Shown here one piece after another: positions 33,140 through 40,912 of a DNA stretch of 50,035 bases. Each line of letters begins with the position of its first letter. The stretch's first letter is position 1. Below the pieces are notes generated by a model. The model was not told the DNA's origin, did no database searches, and worked only from the letters and a program-made list of their open reading frames with translations. The stretch spans positions 1 to 50,035 of the forward strand of contig WOYM01000103.1 in assembly GCA_011620785.1 (NCBI GenBank), read 5' to 3'. This stretch comes from Methanothrix sp. Its GTDB lineage: Archaea > Halobacteriota > Methanosarcinia > Methanotrichales > Methanotrichaceae. Position numbers and translations under genes: made by a program.

Positions 33140-34237
33140 ATGAGGATGATATCGCTTTTTCTATGCCTATTTATGCTTCTCATCAGTTCCTTGGGAATGA
33201 ATTGCACTGCAACGAATGAATCCCAATTGGACAGAGCATCAGTGGGCACAGCATCAATGAGCAATGCGACCGCAGCCGCAGAGATAGGGGACTATGCACA
33301 GATAAACATCTCATCACAGGAAAGACCTGAGAATGATGGAACCTTCTGGAGCCTGGAGGGATACGATCGGATTCAGTTGCCCAGAATGGGCCGCATCCTG
33401 CAAGAGAACCAGACCTCTCAGGACCTGCTATTGCCAGAGGAGCTCGCCGTCTATTCTCGGGGAATGCCAATACAGGGGAAAATCGAGTTCTCCAGAGAAC
33501 AAGTCCCATTAGAGATCCCTTCCGAGCCGGGAATCAACGTCTGCATAGCTCCACTCAGCCTGGCGGTATATCTGGCTGGAGATCTTGCCAATGTACAGTT
33601 ATCTGAGGAAGCGATCTGCACAGAGGCCGTGGCAATGGATGGCGCGGAGAATGATGGCGCAGCGAAGAAGGCCAATCTATCTTTCAGCATCGCTTCGGAT
33701 AGAACGGCCGAGAGGAGAAGCGGCCTTTATGCGCTATATGCCCTTGATGGAAATCGATCATCTATAGCCCCGGCTCAGGCCTTCATCTTGACGGAAGGAG
33801 CGGCGGTCCTGCAAATGGAAGATAGCATTCCTTCAGAGAATGAATTCATTAAGATCAATCTGAGCACAGGGATGGAAGACAACCGGACCAAGATATTCGC
33901 AGCAGCTATTATGCCGCGCAAAGAGTATGATAATGCCACAATGAGGCTGGTCGCGAATGAATCAAAAACCTGGCCGGTTGTCGCTCTATCCATAGGCAAC
34001 AGATCCACCGAGATCGAGGTCAATCCCGCCACCGCTCAAGACCAGCTTATGGGTATGATCTCTCTTCTGCCGGACAATAGCGCCATCAGCATGCAGGAGG
34101 CCGCTCAATCCTCGGTTGATCTCATCTTTCTGACTGATGGATCATGGGTGAAGGGGGAGTATGTGATCGTATGCGCCATCTATTCCCCGGAGGTTGGGCT
34201 GAAGGGATTGAAGCAGAAAATTGTTGAGGTGATTTAA
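33140..34237 (+). CDS. Secreted protein of unknown function
   Basis: The 365-aa product has an N-terminal signal (MRMISLFLCLFMLLISSLGMNC). A cysteine after LGMN could be a lipoprotein-like anchor, but the lipobox is poor. The body has many NxS/T sequons (NESQ, NATA, NQTS, NDSL-type) consistent with N-glycosylation, and repeated beta-strand segments. A TATA box CTTTATAAA (33117-33125) lies about 20-25 nt upstream of the ATGs at 33140 and 33146. No domain is assigned. It heads a group of surface-type genes to 36.9 kb. Confidence 0.75.
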   Translation: MRMISLFLCLFMLLISSLGMNCTATNESQLDRASVGTASMSNATAAAEIGDYAQINISSQERPENDGTFWSLEGYDRIQLPRMGRILQENQTSQDLLLPEELAVYSRGMPIQGKIEFSREQVPLEIPSEPGINVCIAPLSLAVYLAGDLANVQLSEEAICTEAVAMDGAENDGAAKKANLSFSIASDRTAERRSGLYALYALDGNRSSIAPAQAFILTEGAAVLQMEDSIPSENEFIKINLSTGMEDNRTKIFAAAIMPRKEYDNATMRLVANESKTWPVVALSIGNRSTEIEVNPATAQDQLMGMISLLPDNSAISMQEAAQSSVDLIFLTDGSWVKGEYVIVCAIYSPEVGLKGLKQKIVEVI

Positions 34238-34536
34238 CCCGCCTGCACCCTTAATTAATTTTTATAATAAGACTTTATAATTTTTCTAAAATTTTTTGCT
34301 ACTGGGCAATGTGACGTGAGGTTTTTATCTGATATCAAATTCAATAGAATTGAGCATTAGAACAATCTTCAAAAGAATCAATGATAATCTTGAGGAGAAA
34401 AACTGAAAAACGAATTAATTAAATAGATATGACTCAGGAATAGATCCCTGAATATCTCTAGAGGTGACCAAGCATATATTAAGAGTCGAGAAGGCAATAG
34501 CCTGCATAATCAGCTTGAGCATTCTAGCTAACAGAT
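34238..34536. terminator. A/T-rich intergenic region with T-tracts
   Basis: Directly after the secreted gene come T-rich tracts (TTTTTATAAT, ATTTTTCTAAAATTTTTTGC) at about 34257-34302, consistent with an archaeal poly-T terminator. Further on, GCATATATTAAG near 34474-34485 may be the promoter of the next small gene. Nothing else was recognised. Confidence 0.4.
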
Positions 34537-34857
34537 ATGGTCTTAAGCAGCAAAGAGATGACCATCTCCGGAAATGTCGGTTTTATACGGCTGGATGGAG
34601 ATGCAAATCGCGCCTGGAAAAGCCGTCAACTCCAGGCTGACCAATTATACCAGGCCATAACCAGAAGCGATCTCCTCTACCCAAATCCAAGGGGAATATA
34701 CAGGGCGAGGATATTCGGGGATGCTCCATCGGATGCGACCATGGTCGAGCTTACCCTCACTGCAGAGAAAAGGGTCGTCATCAATGGACATTTGATCTGG
34801 TCGCCAATACTGCAGGATTTCCGCAGGGCAGATACAGCCTCCGCGCCAGAGCCATAA
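34537..34857 (+). CDS. Hypothetical protein (106 aa)
   Basis: The soluble product has beta-strand pattern (TISGNVGFIRLDGD...VELTLTAEKRVVINGHLIW) and no signal peptide. The start may be the ATG at 34537 or at 34558 (MTISGN). A TATATTAAG box lies about 60 nt upstream. No family is recognised. It lies between two secreted-type genes. Confidence 0.5.
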   Translation: MVLSSKEMTISGNVGFIRLDGDANRAWKSRQLQADQLYQAITRSDLLYPNPRGIYRARIFGDAPSDATMVELTLTAEKRVVINGHLIWSPILQDFRRADTASAPEP

Positions 34858-34975
34858 GTGGATTATTTGAGAAAATTGAGTTCGGTTTGCCTAGAACCAT
34901 CGTCATCTGCAATAGCTAGAATGCAGATTGAAGTGCTGTAGCGGTCAGGAGAATACTTTGACTGGAGGAAGAGAT

Positions 34976-35779
34976 ATGCCAAAGAAACCAGAATGGATGA
35001 AGAATGCAGGCAGGGGCCTGGCTATCGCCATGGCGATCAATTTGATGCTTATCTTCATATTGATATCGCCAGGAACCTCATTTGAGCTGTCTGCTGACAG
35101 CGTTACCGCTGGAGAGAATTTGATCATAACCGGGACGAGCGAGCCGAACAGCGAGAACACGTTCATCTCCAGCTTCACCATGAACCTGCCTGTGACCTCA
35201 GAGAAGTACAACTATGAGACCGAGGTCAAAGTCCCCAATAAGCCAAACCGTTTTACGGTTACGGCGAAAAATGTACAGAACCTCAATGCAGGAGTGAAGA
35301 TGGGAATCTGGATCACCAAGAGCTTCGAATCACGCGACGGGGTAGTGCATCTCTCTGCAGCAGATATCCCCACGGGAGTGTACAGGCTTAAGGTATCCGG
35401 CAGCGCTATGCCGGGAGCAAATGAGGTTCCCATAACCATTGAGGCCGAGACGGGGGTATTGGCGGACTCCAGTGGAAGCTACAAGCTGGTCATCGACACC
35501 TCAGGTATACCGGAGGGCAATTACCTGATCGAGGGAGATGGCGATGAGAAGACCGTGCGCATATTGAGCAGAGAAAAATCCCGCTCATCTGCTTCAGATG
35601 TCAGTGTGGCTGAGAAAAAGGTAGCAACAGATAAGGATGAGAATGAAACCAAGCCCAGCGCAGCTGCCAACGAATCCGCAGGCGAAAAATCGGTTAAAGA
35701 GGAGAAAGCTACTCCGCCAGCCGAATCCGGCGAGAGCAAGGGAGTAGTTACCTGGCTGACAGATTTGTTGGGGCTATAG
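34976..35779 (+). CDS. Membrane-anchored extracellular protein
   Basis: The 267-aa product starts at the ATG at 34976, after GGAGG spaced 7 nt. A basic N-terminus (MPKKPEWMKNAGRG) leads to a hydrophobic helix (LAIAMAINLMLIFILI). A beta-rich domain follows with ELSADSVTAGENLIITGTSE, which recalls archaeal Ig-like surface modules, then a Glu/Lys/Ala/Ser-rich low-complexity tail and a short hydrophobic C-terminus (GVVTWLTDLLGL). It is predicted to be extracytoplasmic; the function is unknown. It lies 25 bp before the DUF1616 gene. Confidence 0.7.
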   Translation: MPKKPEWMKNAGRGLAIAMAINLMLIFILISPGTSFELSADSVTAGENLIITGTSEPNSENTFISSFTMNLPVTSEKYNYETEVKVPNKPNRFTVTAKNVQNLNAGVKMGIWITKSFESRDGVVHLSAADIPTGVYRLKVSGSAMPGANEVPITIEAETGVLADSSGSYKLVIDTSGIPEGNYLIEGDGDEKTVRILSREKSRSSASDVSVAEKKVATDKDENETKPSAAANESAGEKSVKEEKATPPAESGESKGVVTWLTDLLGL

Positions 35780-35804
35780 GCAGCGGACCCAGGGGAAACC
35801 AAGG

Positions 35805-36851
35805 ATGGAGAGGAATCTAGAGCAGCTGCCGGCAGATCTCCTGGCAGCTGTGGTGCTTGCCCTGGCGGTTCTGCTCTTCACCCTCACTCCTTTGAGCGGC
35901 CTGTTCCTGCGGATCCCCATCGGCCTTTTGATGGTGCTCTTTGTTCCAGGGTATGTGCTCATCGCCGCCCTCTTTCCAAGAAAGGGAGACCTTGATGGGA
36001 TCGAAAGGATAGCTCTTAGCTTTGGCTTGAGCATCGCCGTTGTCCCCCTGATCGGTCTGGGCCTCAACTACACCCCCTGGGGAATCAGGCTGATACCGGT
36101 TGTCATATCCATTGTGGCATTTACCCTGCTGATGGCTGCAGTTGCCTACTGGCGGCGTATCTCTCTTTCTCCGGAGGAGAGGTTCTCCCTTCATCTTCGC
36201 CAGTGGATAGACTCACTGAAAGATGAGATCCGAGCAGAGGGGGAGAGGGGTTGGGTGGACAAGGCCTTAACCATAATTCTGATACTATCAATAATTGCCT
36301 CCATCGTCGCCCTAGTTTATGTGGTGGTCACTCCCAAGGAGGGAGAGAAGTTCACGGAATTCTATATCCTGGGCCCAGGGGGGAAGGCCTATGACTATCC
36401 GACAGAGGTCAGAGCAGGAAACAACAGCACAGTTATCGTAGGGGTGGTCAACCATGAGTACAGGCTCACCAACTACACTATGGAGATTCTGCTGAACAAT
36501 ACCCCCGCAGATGATATTCTGATGAATGATACCGCCATTGTGGTGAGCGCATTTGAACACGACCGATCGGCTCTCATCATCCCCATAATGAGCATGAACC
36601 TCAGCCTGCAGCACAACGATACCTGGGAGCAGCCCTTAACCTACGTCCTGGATGAAACAGGAGACCGGCAGAAGCTGCAGTTCCTCCTATACAAAGAGGG
36701 AAATTTCACTGCCCCCTATAGGGATTTGCATCTCTGGGTAAATGTGACCGATATGAACAGAAGGCCATCAAAGCAGGATTGGACCCAAGATTGGCAGGAT
36801 TTTCCAGATCGTTTAATCAAATTCGGGGGCAATCTCCCTCCGGAGAGGTAG
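35805..36851 (+). CDS. DUF1616 family membrane protein
   Basis: The 348-aa protein has about four N-terminal transmembrane helices (LAAVVLALAVLLFTLTPL and IPIGLLMVLFVPGYVLIAAL among them), with the FVPGYVL and GIERIALSFGLSIAVVPL hallmarks of DUF1616. A fifth helix near residue 155 leads to a large extracellular domain with several sequons (NNST, NYTM, NDTA, NFTA, NVTD). Such proteins often lie in archaeal surface or glycosylation loci. The precise role is unknown. Confidence 0.85.
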   Translation: MERNLEQLPADLLAAVVLALAVLLFTLTPLSGLFLRIPIGLLMVLFVPGYVLIAALFPRKGDLDGIERIALSFGLSIAVVPLIGLGLNYTPWGIRLIPVVISIVAFTLLMAAVAYWRRISLSPEERFSLHLRQWIDSLKDEIRAEGERGWVDKALTIILILSIIASIVALVYVVVTPKEGEKFTEFYILGPGGKAYDYPTEVRAGNNSTVIVGVVNHEYRLTNYTMEILLNNTPADDILMNDTAIVVSAFEHDRSALIIPIMSMNLSLQHNDTWEQPLTYVLDETGDRQKLQFLLYKEGNFTAPYRDLHLWVNVTDMNRRPSKQDWTQDWQDFPDRLIKFGGNLPPER

Positions 36852-36937
36852 GTCTCCGGATGCACCTTCTTTTTCAATGGCTATCATTAGCAGGCCATCA
36901 TTCGTGACCTATCATTATTTATCCGTTCTCATTCACA

Positions 36938-37372
36938 ATGCTCCATTACGATATCGAGTGGCATTTTCGGGGAAGAGACATGCTGGAGATGAGAACGAGG
37001 GCAGTGCAACTTGTCGCCAGGGAGGAGATCTTCCTGGCGATTGCTCAGGGGGCGCTGAAGGCAAGGGCGGGAAGGCTTGCTCCTGAATCGTCTATGGAAG
37101 TCGGAAGCTTCAAGATGATGGTGGTCGAGGACGAGAACGGCGAAGGATGTGCAGTCCAGGTTATCGAGAGCCGGAAGATGATGGAGGATCTGGCTCTGGA
37201 AAAGGCTCAATACCTGGACAAGAGCGCAGAGGATTGGAGCGATCATGAGCGCCGGATGTGGCTGGGAGCCTTCTGGCGGGATCTGGGGCCGTATCTATAT
37301 AAGTGGAAGCAGATCAGGATGAGGCCAGGACCCGGAGAGAGCATCACCTTCGAGATGCAGGTAAGCAAATAG
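36938..37372 (+). CDS. Hypothetical protein (144 aa)
   Basis: The alpha/beta, soluble product begins MLHYDIEWHFRGRDMLEMRT and contains REEIFLAIAQGALKARAGR and a Trp-rich stretch (WSDHERRMWLGAFWRDLGPYLYKWKQ). An ATTATTTATCC box about 25 nt before the ATG suggests a leaderless transcript. No domain is recognised. Confidence 0.6.
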   Translation: MLHYDIEWHFRGRDMLEMRTRAVQLVAREEIFLAIAQGALKARAGRLAPESSMEVGSFKMMVVEDENGEGCAVQVIESRKMMEDLALEKAQYLDKSAEDWSDHERRMWLGAFWRDLGPYLYKWKQIRMRPGPGESITFEMQVSK

Positions 37373-37440
37373 GCAGACGGCCCCAAGCCGGCAAGCTAAA
37401 AATAGAGGGAAACTAATGCCTGCAATTTTTATGAGGGGAT

Positions 37441-38292
37441 ATGTCAGAACGGCCAGTTGAGGAGGAGGGGAAGGCCAGATTCCAGAGGTTGCTATATGGC
37501 TACCAGCGCTCGGTGAGCGGCGCCGTTGCCGTTGCCCCTGCCCATCTCTCCACTCCCACTGAGGTTGCAGGCCAGGAGTATGAATTCAAGCCCGTTCCGC
37601 TCGTCTCTGGCAGAGTTGATTATCATCAGCCCTGGAGCGGATATGCCCCCAAATGCACCCTGGAAGATCAAGAGGACTGCAAGTACTATCCCGTCCAGAC
37701 CGCCAATATCAAAGTGAACGGCATCTACTCTGGTATCGAGGTGGAGGGCGACCGCTGGATGCAACTGGCCTGCCTGGCCGCTCGGGAGTCGGTGGAAGAG
37801 AAGGGCGGTCCTTTTGCGGCGCTGATACTGCAGATCGATGACTCTACCGATCAGATCCTGAGGTACTGGATCAATCATAACCAGGTTACATCGGCACTGG
37901 ATCCCACCGCCCATGCGGAGATCATGGCCATTCGAAGCGCCTGCGCAAGTCTCGGGGTCTTTGACCTGGGAAGCATCAGAAAGGATGAGTCAAAGCTTCC
38001 CCAGCCGGGCGATCTGTCCCACTGCGTCATCTACAGCAGCGCAGAGCCCTGTCCCATGTGCTACGCTGCCATCTGCTGGGCCAATATACCCATGCTGCTC
38101 TTCGCCGCCACCCGCTTTGATGCCGCCACTCAGGGAGTGGACTTTTCTGATGAGGCCATTTATGAGGAGCTGTCCAGGCCGTACTCTGAGCGCTGTGTCA
38201 GGGTCTATCAGTGCACAGTGGACAACTCCCTTGACTCCTTCAACCTCTGGAAGGTCTCCAGAAAGGTACAGTATTCTCCGGATATCAAATAG
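37441..38292 (+). CDS. Cytidine/deoxycytidylate deaminase-fold protein with N-terminal extension
   Basis: The 283-aa protein has a C-terminal zinc deaminase domain: His158 and Glu160 in HAEIMAIRSAC, and Cys204 and Cys207 in PCPMC. SSAEPCPMCYAAICWA and the later AATRFDAATQGVDFSDE resemble guanine deaminase/tRNA adenosine deaminase (GuaD/TadA) relatives. About 100 extra N-terminal residues precede the domain and have no recognised match. The substrate is uncertain: guanine, nucleoside or tRNA base. GAGGGG lies just before the ATG. Confidence 0.85.
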   Translation: MSERPVEEEGKARFQRLLYGYQRSVSGAVAVAPAHLSTPTEVAGQEYEFKPVPLVSGRVDYHQPWSGYAPKCTLEDQEDCKYYPVQTANIKVNGIYSGIEVEGDRWMQLACLAARESVEEKGGPFAALILQIDDSTDQILRYWINHNQVTSALDPTAHAEIMAIRSACASLGVFDLGSIRKDESKLPQPGDLSHCVIYSSAEPCPMCYAAICWANIPMLLFAATRFDAATQGVDFSDEAIYEELSRPYSERCVRVYQCTVDNSLDSFNLWKVSRKVQYSPDIK

Positions 38293-38330
38293 GATTCTGG
38301 GCTGTAAAGATCCCTTGGGGACGAAGCCCC

Positions 38331-38774
38331 AAGGTATCCACTCTTGTATCGTTCGAATTTAATGGGCAGGGTATCAATTAATCGTATCGGCTCGTTTGGA
38401 AGGAGATCTTGAGGCCGAGGAGGTCTTTCAATGATCATCTCCCCAGATGGAATGAGAGCCACCTCTTGGATCACCAGGCCTACTGGTGAGGCTTGCTGGC
38501 CACTAACGGAGTTCAAATCGACATGGCCTGCGGGGCTCAAGGTTTCTCCGGATACATCATATGCATAGAGGGCATCCTCGTTGTGCTCTGTCACAAATAT
38601 CCCATGGCCGTCAGAACTCACTTTGATGCACCTCGGATTGGATGGTATGGAAGCCGTGGAAACCACCTGGCCGTCGGAGAGACGGATCATGTCCACATAT
38701 GCATCTGTAGCGGTATAATGCCCCAGGAACAGAGGATTATTGCATATCCTGATGATCTGGCATAATCTGAATCC
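38331..38774 (-). pseudogene. Beta-propeller (YVTN/YncE-like) gene fragment
   Basis: An open frame on the minus strand carries two propeller-like blades: YVDMIRLSDGQVVSTASIP, then CIKVSSDGHGIFVTEHNEDA with LYAYDVSG. There is no convincing start: the frame runs back through tRNA-His. It also runs on into the 3' end of the deaminase gene. It is most simply a remnant of a surface beta-propeller gene, abundant in this lineage. Confidence 0.5.
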
Positions 38775-38842
38775 GGGCTCAGCTAAAAAGGAATAGCCAG
38801 AGCATAAAAAGCCCATTCCCGTTTGATCTATCAGTAATAAGG

Positions 38843-38914
38843 GGCCGGGACCGGGATTCGAACCCAGCTCGAGGGATCCACAGTCCCTCAGGATAGCCAC
38901 TACCCTATCCCGGC
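38843..38914 (-). tRNA. tRNA-His (GTG)
   Basis: On the minus strand the cloverleaf has acceptor GCCGGGA/TCCCGGC, anticodon stem GAGGG/CCCTC, loop ACTGTGGAT region with anticodon GTG, and T arm CTGGGTTCGAATCCCGG. The discriminator is C, as in tRNA-His, followed by CC. No intron is present. Confidence 0.93.
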
Positions 38915-38933
38915 ATGCCAGAATCCCAGTCTA

Positions 38934-39452
38934 TTAGGAGAAGATAAAACTTTCCCCGCCGTAGGCTCTCTCCGAAACCTCCACCACCAGGGATATGAGA
39001 TCATCAAGCTGCCGGATGTAGTAGATCTGGCCGAGACTGGAGAGGGACTCCTCCACATGCCGATCCCTATAGGCCGGGTCTATAGAGAAGAGGACGAACC
39101 TTCCCACCTCCGAGGCCCTCTTGATGTCCTCCCACTCCTGGTAGAGATTTTTCTTTCCAGGTATATGGGTGCGGGTGGCTAAGAACTTCCATTTGGCAAA
39201 GCCCGAGGGAGTGACCTCCGAGCGGGCCCTGGGAACCTCTCTTATCTCAATGAAGTAGCTCTGGTCTCGATACCAGCGCTTGAGATCTCCCTTCTGCCCC
39301 AGCACCGCCAGGGCCTCTTCATACTCACCCGCATCAAGTTCCGCGGCACATAGCAGGGGCACGGCGTCTGCGCTGCCGTTCAATATCTCCTGCGCCCGGA
39401 CCGGTCCCTGACCCAGGATGCCTGGCTCCAATGCCCCCAGGATGCGGGCCAT
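38934..39452 (-). CDS. Hypothetical protein, possibly VWA-like C-terminus
   Basis: The 172-aa product (MARILGALEPGILGQG...) ends in FVLFSIDPAYRDRHVEESLSSLGQIYYIRQLDDLISL, which recalls the end of a von Willebrand A domain as paired with MoxR-type ATPases. The MIDAS motif (DxSxS) is not seen, so the domain is incomplete or the similarity is fortuitous. Its frame stays open upstream into the end of the AAA+ gene, where frames switch, so both may be parts of one damaged unit. Confidence 0.45.
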   Translation of the reverse strand: MARILGALEPGILGQGPVRAQEILNGSADAVPLLCAAELDAGEYEEALAVLGQKGDLKRWYRDQSYFIEIREVPRARSEVTPSGFAKWKFLATRTHIPGKKNLYQEWEDIKRASEVGRFVLFSIDPAYRDRHVEESLSSLGQIYYIRQLDDLISLVVEVSERAYGGESFIFS

Positions 39453-39480
39453 CTCCTGGCACTGCCTGGGCCAGAGGCTC

Positions 39481-40551
39481 TTATCCCTGATACCAGGTGA
39501 GAAGATCCTGAAGGACGACCCAGCCCCTTGAGCGCGGCCAGAGAGAGGATACCAGCATTCTCCAGTGATCGGGGGCAGAAGATGTATTGAACGATGAGAT
39601 GATGGAAGAGGTTCTCCAGATACAGCGGCCCAAGCTGCAGAGCCCTCTGATCGTGCCGCCCTTCATCCGCCAGCCCGCCCTCCTTCCTGCCCGGCCAAAA
39701 ACGGTGATACGACCTCCTTTCATCAGCAATCCCAGATAGTCGCCTGCCCTCTGGCGAAGATAGATCCTCCCCCCATTCATCCTCTCGCCCACATGATCAC
39801 CTATGAAGTCCAGACGGGCGATGGGATCGTCAAAGATCGATAGCTCTTCCATCGCCCTCCAGATGGATGTCTCCAGATCGGCCTCTCGATCCAAGAGATA
39901 GGCAAGAGCCCGGGAAAAGGATCTCAGATCCTGGCGCACCCGATCTGACAATCCCTCGTCCGCCTGCCAGCAGATGGCCTCTGGATTGCCGCTGTAATGG
40001 CAGCCTGCACACAGGCCTCGCGATGGACGGGCAGAGGATAGCTGGGTCTTGTCATATGACGGCGCCCTCTCGCAGAGGGTGAAGTCCCTCACCAGGCAGA
40101 GCACTGCCAGCTCCCCGACCCCCCTCTCCCTTTCTGAGAGGGCCAGCCCTGCCAGGAAGTTGGGCTGAAAAGCAGGCACACAAACGGATATGCGGTCCAG
40201 CAGGGCCTCGTCCAGAGGATAGATGGCGGAGAACTCCGGGTTCATGGTCAGATAGTAACAGGTATCTCCTGGCTCGTACACCTGCCCAGCATAGCTGATC
40301 TTCCTCTTCTGCAGTATCTCCAAGAACAGGTTCTGCTTGCCACCAGGAAAGCGGTTGACCTCATTGATCAGCTTCCAGCGGGACCGAGACCAGGGGGTCC
40401 AGAGCACTGTGCAGGGCTCGTCTTCCACTCTCGTCCACTGTCTGGGATCCAGAAAGCCCACCATCTTCTCCTCCGTCTGCTCCGGATAGCCGGTCACCAT
40501 CCGGTCTTCCACCTCGCCGAAGGGGAGGGATTGGTGATTGACTTTTGCCAT
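39481..40551 (-). CDS. AAA+ (MoxR/chelatase-like) protein lacking Walker A, with Gly-rich repeat domain
   Basis: The 356-aa product begins MAKVNHQSLPFGEVEDRM, like the LP.G.TEDR region of Mg-chelatase-type ATPases. It has a Walker B equivalent (LINEVNRFPGGKQNLFLEIL), a sensor 1 region (TMNPEFSAIYPLDEALLDRI) and a CxxC-containing insert, but no upstream GxxGxGK. Near the C-terminus come Gly-rich repeats MNGGRIYLRQRAGDYLG and MKGGRITVFGRAG resembling the GXGXG/FwdC beta-helix. A TATA box (TTTATATCG, 40572-40580) about 25 nt before the ATG at 40551 suggests a leaderless mRNA. The last ~60 residues (RGLCSLGRCIW onward) look out of frame, pointing to frameshifts. Confidence 0.55.
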   Translation of the reverse strand: MAKVNHQSLPFGEVEDRMVTGYPEQTEEKMVGFLDPRQWTRVEDEPCTVLWTPWSRSRWKLINEVNRFPGGKQNLFLEILQKRKISYAGQVYEPGDTCYYLTMNPEFSAIYPLDEALLDRISVCVPAFQPNFLAGLALSERERGVGELAVLCLVRDFTLCERAPSYDKTQLSSARPSRGLCAGCHYSGNPEAICWQADEGLSDRVRQDLRSFSRALAYLLDREADLETSIWRAMEELSIFDDPIARLDFIGDHVGERMNGGRIYLRQRAGDYLGLLMKGGRITVFGRAGRRAGWRMKGGTIRGLCSLGRCIWRTSSIISSFNTSSAPDHWRMLVSSLWPRSRGWVVLQDLLTWYQG

Positions 40552-40843
40552 CCTTAGGTTCGACGTAAGACGATATAAACCTTTTTGGGTGTAGACGATC
40601 AGCGTGAACTTCCGATTCTGTGAAAAGGAGGGAGGGGCAAAAGTCACCGTACGGGAGGGATTGATGGCCGTCGACTTTTGCCTGCACATTAATACGGCAT
40701 TCGACGACTTAAGCTTTTCGGCTGCACGCCGAGATGCTCATTAAAGAGATAATTAGGAGGGGGGCAAAAGTCATTCAAATAGGAGGGATTGGGAAATATG
40801 ACCTTTGCACAGACATGGTACGATCATCAACGTATATATTTGT
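40524..40843. repeat. Threefold degenerate repeat, about 129 bp apart, at the AAA+ gene start
   Basis: GGAGGGATTG occurs at 40524-40533, 40654-40663 and 40782-40791. Each is followed after 6-9 bases by GACTTTTGCC (40540-40549, 40673-40682) or GACCTTTGCA (40800-40809). Copies 2 and 3 are also preceded by GGCAAAAGTC (40636-40645, 40763-40772). Spacing is 130 and 128 bp. On the minus strand each copy reads as A/T box, start-like region and AKV...-type codons. Confidence 0.65.
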
Positions 40844-40912
40844 TTCCGTCTGAAGCAATCGCCGATGAGATAACACGCCAGGATAAAACGAAATGAACTG
40901 GGAAACCGAATT

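Noticed and set aside
40552..40689. N-terminal extension of the AAA+ ORF to 40689
   Set aside because: The extra 46 residues run through the promoter and repeat; the TATA box places the start at 40551.
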